DNA of 11,138 bases from SURF-24 sp964537965 (lineage in GTDB: Bacteria; Bacteroidota; Ignavibacteria; Ignavibacteriales; SURF-24): NCBI GenBank assembly GCA_964537965.1, contig CAZIDB010000158.1, positions 1-11,138 on the forward strand. Direction: 5' to 3'. The notes under the pieces were generated by a model. That model made no database searches. It had not been told where the DNA came from and saw only the letters and a list, made by a program, of their open reading frames with translations. Position numbers and translations under genes: made by a program. This document shows, piece after piece, positions 5,981 to 11,138 of this stretch (the first letter of the stretch is position 1; every line of letters begins with the position of its first letter).

Positions 5981-6025
5981 TGATATTCGTAATTCTTTGT
6001 AATTCGATAGCAACTCAATAGTCAT
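5981..6025 (+). repeat. 45-bp perfect direct repeat, copy 2
   Basis: Identical to 5729-5773. Here it continues into further 11-bp units (to 6052) rather than into the GGAAAAGGC-containing repeat that follows copy 1, so the modules are combined differently at the two places. Confidence 0.95.
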
Positions 6026-6052
6026 TCAATTGTAATACAATGGTCATTCAAA
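5998..6052 (+). repeat. 11-bp tandem array, five units
   Basis: Units at 5998, 6009, 6020, 6031 and 6042: TGTAATTCGAT, AGCAACTCAAT, AGTCATTCAAT, TGTAATACAAT, GGTCATTCAAA. The first two lie in the 45-bp repeat. They belong to the same family as the array at 5879-5922, and the first two also appear at 5746-5767. Confidence 0.85.
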
Positions 6053-6148
6053 TACCGTTCTCCCAATCACCGTATCTCCCACTCTCCGATTCGTCATTTA
6101 GTTGTTTCTCACATTTACCATCTCACATTTTACATCAAACATCCATCT

Positions 6149-6565
6149 TCATTGCCTGTTCAGATACATTTTGAGCCAGGCAAGATCACTGCAAAGGTCA
6201 GTTAAGTTTGAAATTGAAACCTGGGTCATATTTAAAAATTTTTCCCGGAATATCTTAATATAAAATTCACTGCCGGTTTTAATTAATTCTTCAAGGTTTG
6301 ATCGTACATTCCCGATATTCTCAGTGTATTCTTTTTTGTACCTGTTAAAAACCTGTTCGTCAATTGCAGCATCTCCGCGCTGAATTATTGTAAAAAGTCC
6401 TTGTAAATATTTAGCAATAAAAGCTGTTTTTTCAAGCAGCTCAAATTTATTCTTTGTAATGCCTGCATCAATCAGCCTTTCAAGATCATCCTTTAATTTT
6501 AATTTATTGTTTGAAAAATTTTCTACTGCTTCAATAAGTTCTTTAGTTTGCAATGCTGTATTCAA
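6149..6565 (-). CDS. Hypothetical helical protein, 138 aa
   Basis: I do not recognise a family. The protein is charged and almost entirely predicted helix by eye, with alternating Lys/Glu/Leu patterns (KLKLKDDLERLIDA, NVRSNLEELIKTG) and a C-terminal segment DLCSDLAWLKMYLN. It has no signal peptide, no membrane segment and no catalytic motif, so a small cytoplasmic helical bundle or coiled-coil protein is likely. The only plausible start is TTG at 6565-6563, since the next in-frame ATG is deep in the protein; AAGAG lies a few bases upstream of it. The gap to the upstream methyltransferase stop is only nine bases, implying co-transcription and perhaps translational coupling. The open frame, spacing and codon use support a real gene. 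Its job is unknown. Confidence 0.75.
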   Translation of the reverse strand: MNTALQTKELIEAVENFSNNKLKLKDDLERLIDAGITKNKFELLEKTAFIAKYLQGLFTIIQRGDAAIDEQVFNRYKKEYTENIGNVRSNLEELIKTGSEFYIKIFREKFLNMTQVSISNLTDLCSDLAWLKMYLNRQ

Positions 6566-6574
6566 GATAAACTC

Positions 6575-7219
6575 TTATTTAGTTTTAATGCCGAGTCCAA
6601 TTCCATCACCAATTGGAAGGATTGTTGATTTAATATTTTTCTGTGACATAAATTTCTCATTAAATTCCCGGATAAGCTCAGTTGATCTTTTATAATTCTC
6701 CGGTACCTCTGAAGAAGCAGCATAACCATGCCATAAAAGATTATCGATAAAAATGATTCCACCTTTTTTAAGCAGTAGCATTGAGTAATCAAATAAACGT
6801 AAATAATCCTGCTTATCAGCATCAAGAAAAATAAAATCAAATTTCTTTTTCATCTTAGGCATCTCAGTTAAAGCTTCACCTTCAATTAAAACAATTTTCT
6901 CTTCGAGTCCTGAATTGCTGATATTCTCTTTTGCAATCAAAATATTGTCTGCACTTTTCTCAATTGTATAAAGCATACCTTTTTTGCCAAGATTCTTTGC
7001 AATACGAATTGATGAATATCCAATGGCAGTGCCTATTTCAAGTACACGTTTTGGACTGCTTATCCAGATTAACTGCTCAAGAAATTCTGCTGAACCCCAA
7101 TCGAGTATAGGAACATTTTTCTGCTCTGCAAAATCTTCCATCTCAAGAATCTGCATGTCAATTTCTTTACGGAATTTAGTTAAATAATTTAATTGTGTCT
7201 GATAAAGAATTTTACTCAT
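6575..7219 (-). CDS. Class I SAM-dependent O-methyltransferase, COMT/TrmR (YrrM) type
   Basis: 214 residues, the length of the bacterial O-methyltransferase family 3 (catechol O-methyltransferase-like). The SAM site is visible: motif I VLEIGTAIGYSSI (59-71), acidic residue in YTIEKS (84-89), EGEAL (113-117), metal-binding FLDADKQDY (131-139) with Asp133, and GGIIFIDNLLWHG (153-165) with Asp159-Asn160; the C-terminus LPIGDGIGLGIK is characteristic. Members methylate hydroxyl groups using a divalent metal. The B. subtilis member TrmR methylates 5-hydroxyuridine in tRNA, while others act on catechols or caffeoyl-CoA. Size and termini resemble TrmR, but the substrate cannot be fixed from sequence. 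ATG at 7219 has a weak AGGG upstream. It lies 41 bases after pabBC and nine before the small helical gene. Confidence 0.88.
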   Translation of the reverse strand: MSKILYQTQLNYLTKFRKEIDMQILEMEDFAEQKNVPILDWGSAEFLEQLIWISSPKRVLEIGTAIGYSSIRIAKNLGKKGMLYTIEKSADNILIAKENISNSGLEEKIVLIEGEALTEMPKMKKKFDFIFLDADKQDYLRLFDYSMLLLKKGGIIFIDNLLWHGYAASSEVPENYKRSTELIREFNEKFMSQKNIKSTILPIGDGIGLGIKTK

Positions 7220-7260
7220 ATTTGACCCTGAAATAATTCTATAATCAATTTAATATAAAA

Positions 7261-9033
7261 TCAGTTTCCATGCGAATGATTGTCTGTAATAATTTTTACC
7301 TTGTAGCGTCTTCTTATTGAATTAATCAAATAGATATTATCAAACTCATTTAACTGATTCCTGTAAATTATTTTCTCCTCAATCAAACCTTGTTCTAAAA
7401 GATGCTGCCTGTAAGTGCCGGCGAGTAAACCACATTTAACCGGAGGAGTAAAAAGCTTTCCGTCCTTCTCAAATACGACGTTCGCAATTGTAGACTCGGT
7501 TATCTCGTCTCTTTCGTTATAAAGAAGCACATCATTCAGACCCGGTGATTCATTTAAAGCATTTCTATAAACATTTCTGTTTGTAGTTTTATGATAAAGA
7601 AAAATATCAGCGGATGAGACGAAAGATTTTGCTAAGCCTACTAACCGGACTTCATTTGTATCAGCATAAGTAATAGGATTACTTTCGATTTTTAATTTTC
7701 CATTGGCAGATAATAACACTCTTATTTTTTGATGTTCATTTTGTAATCTGCCTGAAAAATTATTAAGCTCATTCCTAATTAAATTCCTGTTAAATGTAAA
7801 GTTAAAGTATAAAGAACTTTTTTCCATTCGTTCCAAGTGAAGATCAAGCAGATGAAAACCGCTATCAGGCTGCCAGAGTAATGTTTCAAGTAATTGAAAT
7901 TCCGGCATTAAAGGTTTTAAAATATTTGCTTTAGTGTTACACTCCTTAATTTCTTTTTCAAGAATTGAATCCCAGACAATTCCACCGCCGACACCATATT
8001 CAATTTTATTATTCGTCCTGTTGAATAGAAGTGTTCTTATTGCAACATTAAATTGTGCCTGTTTTGATGGGGAAATAAATCCAATTGTTCCTGTATAAAT
8101 ATTTCTTGGGGTGGCTTCAAGTTCATCAATAATTTTCATTGCATTTATTTTTGGTGCACCCGTAATTGATGCTGCAGGAAACATTGCCCGAAAAATCCGG
8201 GAGAGGGAAGATCTTGTTACAGCTTTAACCTTTGATGTCATTTGCCAGAGTGTTGGATACTTTTCAATGTTAAAAAGCTTTTCAACTTGTACAGTTGAAA
8301 TATCGGCAATCCTTCCAATATCATTTCTTACCATATCAACAATCATCAGATTTTCTGCCCTGTCTTTTTGAGAATTATATAACTCCTGAGATTTAGCAAG
8401 GTCATCAGAATACATCAGTCCGCGCTCAATTGTTCCTTTCATCGGATGAGATTCAATTACATTGTCATCTAAATAAAAAAATAATTCCGGTGAAGCACTG
8501 CAGATTGAGTAATCCTTAAGATTTACAAAAGCGCTGTAATGATTGCCTTGCTGTGCAATCAGATGTTTGAATATTTCCCATGGATCAGTAAAGTATTCTT
8601 CCAATAAACGGTAGGTAAAATTAATCTGATAGGTATCGCCCTGCTCTATATAAAACTTAATCCTGTTAAAAGCTTTCTCATAATCTTCATCAGTAATATT
8701 TTTACGAAGGAGCAATTCATTTATTGGATTCACGGGCTTTTCTATTTCTTCAATTATGGCAGGCGAGTTATAAATACCAAACCAGGTTAAGGGGAAGTTA
8801 CCACCTGGTTTGGATTTTATTGCTTTATCAAACGCTTCAGATGCTTCATAAGATAAAAATCCTGCAGCCCAAACCTCTCTTTTTTCAACAACGCTTTCAA
8901 CTTCTGCCAGGATATTTTCAACTTCAGAAATTTTGTTCGTAGTAAATATTTCAATTGGAGAAATAAAGTGAAGCCATTGTTTCCGGAAGTTATGATGAAG
9001 GATTATTTCATTTTCTTTAATTAGCATTAACAA
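7261..9033 (-). CDS. pabB: Fused aminodeoxychorismate synthase component I (PabB) and aminodeoxychorismate lyase (PabC)
   Basis: 590 residues joining two folate enzymes. The PabB part (about 1-375) converts chorismate plus ammonia to 4-amino-4-deoxychorismate: QGDTYQINFTYRL (131-143), SASPELFF (179-186), HPMKGTIERG (196-205) with the PabB-specific Lys199, ENLMIVDMVRNDIGRI (227-242), ITGAPKINAMKIIDELE (290-306) and YGVGGGIVWDS..EKEIKECNTKA. The PabC part (about 380-580) is a class IV PLP aminotransferase fold that removes pyruvate to give 4-aminobenzoate: HKTTNR (481-486) with the likely PLP Lys482, ITESTIANVVF (511-521), GLLAGTYRQHLL (535-546). The TTG at 9033-9031 opens the frame, but ATG at 9027-9025 (two codons in) is the more likely start; neither has a clear ribosome site. 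The glutaminase PabA is not in the window. It probably begins the minus-strand unit with the methyltransferase and small gene. Confidence 0.95.
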   Translation of the reverse strand: MLMLIKENEIILHHNFRKQWLHFISPIEIFTTNKISEVENILAEVESVVEKREVWAAGFLSYEASEAFDKAIKSKPGGNFPLTWFGIYNSPAIIEEIEKPVNPINELLLRKNITDEDYEKAFNRIKFYIEQGDTYQINFTYRLLEEYFTDPWEIFKHLIAQQGNHYSAFVNLKDYSICSASPELFFYLDDNVIESHPMKGTIERGLMYSDDLAKSQELYNSQKDRAENLMIVDMVRNDIGRIADISTVQVEKLFNIEKYPTLWQMTSKVKAVTRSSLSRIFRAMFPAASITGAPKINAMKIIDELEATPRNIYTGTIGFISPSKQAQFNVAIRTLLFNRTNNKIEYGVGGGIVWDSILEKEIKECNTKANILKPLMPEFQLLETLLWQPDSGFHLLDLHLERMEKSSLYFNFTFNRNLIRNELNNFSGRLQNEHQKIRVLLSANGKLKIESNPITYADTNEVRLVGLAKSFVSSADIFLYHKTTNRNVYRNALNESPGLNDVLLYNERDEITESTIANVVFEKDGKLFTPPVKCGLLAGTYRQHLLEQGLIEEKIIYRNQLNEFDNIYLINSIRRRYKVKIITDNHSHGN

Positions 9034-9094
9034 ATAGTTTTTCTTTTGCAGTGAAAATATTTAAGGGATTACATTATTGAATTTACATCAACAA

Positions 9095-11080
9095 CTATTT
9101 TAAGATAAGCATCTTTTTAGATAGATTTCTTCCTGCAATGCTAAGATTGCAGAAGTAGATTCCGCTTGAACAAATATTGCCTTCATTATTATCGCCATTC
9201 CATGTTACTGTATTTTGTCCGGCATCCGTAAACCCGTTAAAAACGGTTTTAACTTTTTGTCCAAGCACATCATAAACTGTAACTTCGGCTTTCTCGTAGC
9301 CTTTTGTGTAAAAGCGGATTTTTGTTGACAAATTAAACGGGTTTGGAAAATTCTGTTCAAGTGAATAATCCGTTGGAAAAATATCTACCATTCTTTTAAC
9401 CGAGATTAATGAATTGCCCACGTTCAGGTTGTAAAATTTATTCGGAGAAGGATCATTATAAGTCTTACCGGAAATATCATTATAAGTGAAATAGAAATAA
9501 AGCAAATCTCCCTGGTTGTAATTTATATTACTCAACAAATATTCCTTGCCAGATGTTAATGTTAGCTCGTAAGGTTCAAACTCTTTTCCGTTTACGGAAA
9601 TATTTATTTTTACAGTCGACTGATTTATAACTGCATCAGAGTACAGAGTTTTTCTTATTTGATATTTACCGTTAAGTAATTCAACCACGGGGTAATAAAA
9701 TGAAATTGCTTTCTCGGCTGATAACAATCCGTAACCTCTGTCATTGTTTGGTTCATTAAAATTATCCGATGCCTGCAGCATAAGATTTCTTACTTCAGTG
9801 TTTGGTAAGAACGGATAAGTTGAAAGAATTAATCCGGCTATTCCACCAGCAATTGGAGCCGCAGATGAAGTACCCTGGCTTGAATAATATCCATCAGTTG
9901 TATTTGCAGTGGCTCCAACAACATTCATACCCTGGGCAAGAACATCTGGTTTAATTCTTCCATCGTAAGAAGGACCTCTGCCGCTGAATGAAGCAACAAC
10001 ATTATCTTTTGTAACAGCACCAACCGCAATAACATTAAAGCCGTCTGCCGGTGCAGTTATGTATTTGAAAGTTTTGTTTCCCTCGTTTCCGGCCGAATTA
10101 ACTACAACAACTCCACGCTTGAAAGCAAGATCTGCTGCTTTAGTTATTATTGTTGTATTGCCATCCATATCTGAGTATGAATACGGATTTGTATCAAGAT
10201 CACTGTAACCAAGAGATGATGATGTAACATCTACACCGTAATTCTCCATCCATTCAAGCGCTGCAGCATAATTATCTTCTTCAAATGTAGTCTCGGAACT
10301 AATATCTTCAGTTTTAGCAAGAAGGAACCGGGCATTGTACGCAGAACCAATAAGCTGTCCTTCCATAAATCCACCGATTATTCCGAAGACATATGTTCCA
10401 TGGTTTTCTTGTCCTTTGGTATCTCCCGGTTCGTCGGCAGTATTATCATCGTTTCTTACAAAATCATGTTCTGCAATTACATTCGAATTTCTAAACGCTT
10501 CGTGATATTTCCAGTCAAAGCCGGAATCAAGCAGGCCGATTATTACTCCGCTACCGTCAATTCCTTTATCGTGCATAGACGGAACGCTTGATAATTCCAA
10601 TTGAGTTAGTGATGCCCCGTAATTTAATGAATATGTTGAATTAGATTTTTCTCCGTCTGTTGTAACAGGAAAATACTCGGGTTGCTTTTTAATTACAGCC
10701 TTCCTGACCTTTTCAACCTTTTCAACAAAATCAAGTTGCTCAACAGCTTTAACCTGGTTTTCAGTTAAGTAACATGAAACTGCATTAAACCATTTCAATC
10801 TATGAAAAATCTTTACACCGTAAATCCGAATGTCTTCAACATATTTTTCATATACCGGCAGATCTTCATAGCCGATAAGCTCATCTTCAGAAACTGATTT
10901 TAAACGTCTTTCAATGCACTTTTCTGTTAAAAGATTTTTTGCCAGTATGTAGTGATCTGATGTTTTGGATAGCGCATCATTAACTGAAATACCTTTGTCT
11001 TTAAAATAGACGAAATATTTCTCCTGTGTGAAAACTGAGAGCGAACATAGACAAAGTATCAGTAAAATCTTCCTGAACAT
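9095..11080 (-). CDS. Secreted subtilisin-like serine protease (S8) with T9SS type A sorting domain
   Basis: 661 residues. An N-terminal signal peptide (MFRKILLILCLCSLSVFTQ, cleavage about residue 19) is followed by a probable propeptide region (about 20-150). The S8 catalytic domain (about 170-460) carries Asp185 in IGLLDSGFDW, His227 in ENHGTYVFG, oxyanion Asn332 in VVNSAGNEGN and Ser405 in QGTSSAAPIAGG, so all catalytic residues are intact. A beta-rich linker (about 465-565) precedes the C-terminal sorting domain (about 570-661): SLEQNFPNPFNLSTKIRF, then VTVYDVLGQKVKTV, GQNTVTWNG, SSGIYFCNL and the basic end SKKMLILK. This type A domain targets proteins across the outer membrane through the Por/T9SS system, where it is removed and the protein is released or surface-anchored. 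The ATG at 11080 has CAGG ten bases upstream. Function in nutrient degradation is likely; the substrate is unknown. A 61-base gap separates it from pabBC. Confidence 0.96.
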   Translation of the reverse strand: MFRKILLILCLCSLSVFTQEKYFVYFKDKGISVNDALSKTSDHYILAKNLLTEKCIERRLKSVSEDELIGYEDLPVYEKYVEDIRIYGVKIFHRLKWFNAVSCYLTENQVKAVEQLDFVEKVEKVRKAVIKKQPEYFPVTTDGEKSNSTYSLNYGASLTQLELSSVPSMHDKGIDGSGVIIGLLDSGFDWKYHEAFRNSNVIAEHDFVRNDDNTADEPGDTKGQENHGTYVFGIIGGFMEGQLIGSAYNARFLLAKTEDISSETTFEEDNYAAALEWMENYGVDVTSSSLGYSDLDTNPYSYSDMDGNTTIITKAADLAFKRGVVVVNSAGNEGNKTFKYITAPADGFNVIAVGAVTKDNVVASFSGRGPSYDGRIKPDVLAQGMNVVGATANTTDGYYSSQGTSSAAPIAGGIAGLILSTYPFLPNTEVRNLMLQASDNFNEPNNDRGYGLLSAEKAISFYYPVVELLNGKYQIRKTLYSDAVINQSTVKINISVNGKEFEPYELTLTSGKEYLLSNINYNQGDLLYFYFTYNDISGKTYNDPSPNKFYNLNVGNSLISVKRMVDIFPTDYSLEQNFPNPFNLSTKIRFYTKGYEKAEVTVYDVLGQKVKTVFNGFTDAGQNTVTWNGDNNEGNICSSGIYFCNLSIAGRNLSKKMLILK

Positions 11081-11138
11081 TTACAACCTGAATTTTAACA
11101 CTCATAATTTAAGATTTGCCGGTCAACAGTGCAATGCA

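Larger units (their letters stand above)
5695..6148. other. Repeat-filled intergenic region between converging genes
   Basis: 454 bases without a convincing gene lie between the stop of the MqnA-like gene (+) and the stop of the small minus-strand gene. It contains a perfect 45-bp direct repeat, a 36-bp imperfect repeat and 11-bp tandem arrays (each listed separately), then a G-poor + strand tail (about 6053-6148) with tandem TCTCACATTT copies at 6107 and 6121. No hairpin with a T-tract is visible for either converging transcript. A weak stem TTGCA/TGCAA (5834-5838, 5843-5847) has no T-tract and is not a terminator. No RNA gene is recognisable. Confidence 0.8.

Noticed and set aside
5729..6052. 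CRISPR-like appearance of the repeats
   Set aside because: Only two copies of the 45-mer exist, 207 bases apart end to end, with internal 11-bp periodicity. There are no regular spacers of 25-45 bases and no cas genes in the window.
6562..6840. 92-codon - strand frame overlapping the methyltransferase
   Set aside because: It sits out of frame in a certain gene; the methyltransferase frame holds the SAM and metal motifs.
8111..8942. Two + strand frames inside pabB-pabC (8111-8371 and 8724-8942)
   Set aside because: Both are antisense to conserved PabB motifs and carry no recognisable sequence of their own.
11081..11138. Promoter of the S8 protease in the last 58 bases
   Set aside because: Several AT-rich hexamers occur, including a TTGACC on the - strand, but none gives a properly spaced pair, so no promoter is called.

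Overview
The window is an AT-rich, gene-dense chromosomal segment. It most likely comes from a member of the Bacteroidota/Chlorobiota group, and Ignavibacteria-like lineages fit best. The evidence is a secreted subtilase with a C-terminal type IX secretion (T9SS) sorting domain of the 'LEQNFPNPFN' kind, an ATP synthase cluster that ends at atpG with no atpD/atpC behind it, and a promoter-like site of the Bacteroidota TTTG / TAnnTTTG type before ffh. The taxon is inferred from these traits, not from a search.

Positions 1-4903, all on the + strand, are housekeeping. They hold the 3' end of atpA, then atpG, then ffh (SRP54) followed by the classic ribosome-maturation cluster rpsP - khpA - rimM - trmD - rplS. 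The cluster closes with a clear intrinsic terminator (4877-4902). It couples ribosomal proteins bS16 and bL19 with a KH RNA-binding protein, the 16S processing factor RimM and the tRNA m1G37 methyltransferase TrmD, with the SRP GTPase at its head.

Positions 4930-5694 (+) encode one stand-alone protein that looks like a diverged member of the MqnA/MqnD solute-binding-like family. From 5695 to 6148 there is no convincing gene. This is the gap between converging genes and it is packed with repeats: a perfect 45-bp direct repeat, a 36-bp imperfect repeat with a GGCNAA-like hexamer core, and degenerate 11-bp tandem arrays (consensus near AGTAATTCAAT).

Positions 6149-11080, all on the - strand, read from right to left as: a T9SS-exported subtilisin-like protease, a fused PabB-PabC enzyme (chorismate to 4-aminobenzoate, for folate), a class I O-methyltransferase of the COMT/TrmR type, and a small helical protein of unknown function. 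The last three are closely spaced and probably form one transcription unit.

I found no mobile element, CRISPR array, tRNA or rRNA, and no clear sign of an undescribed multi-gene system. The most unusual material is the repeat-filled convergent intergenic region. Smaller points are the substitution at the catalytic position of TrmD, the degenerate RimM N-terminus and the MqnA-like orphan.
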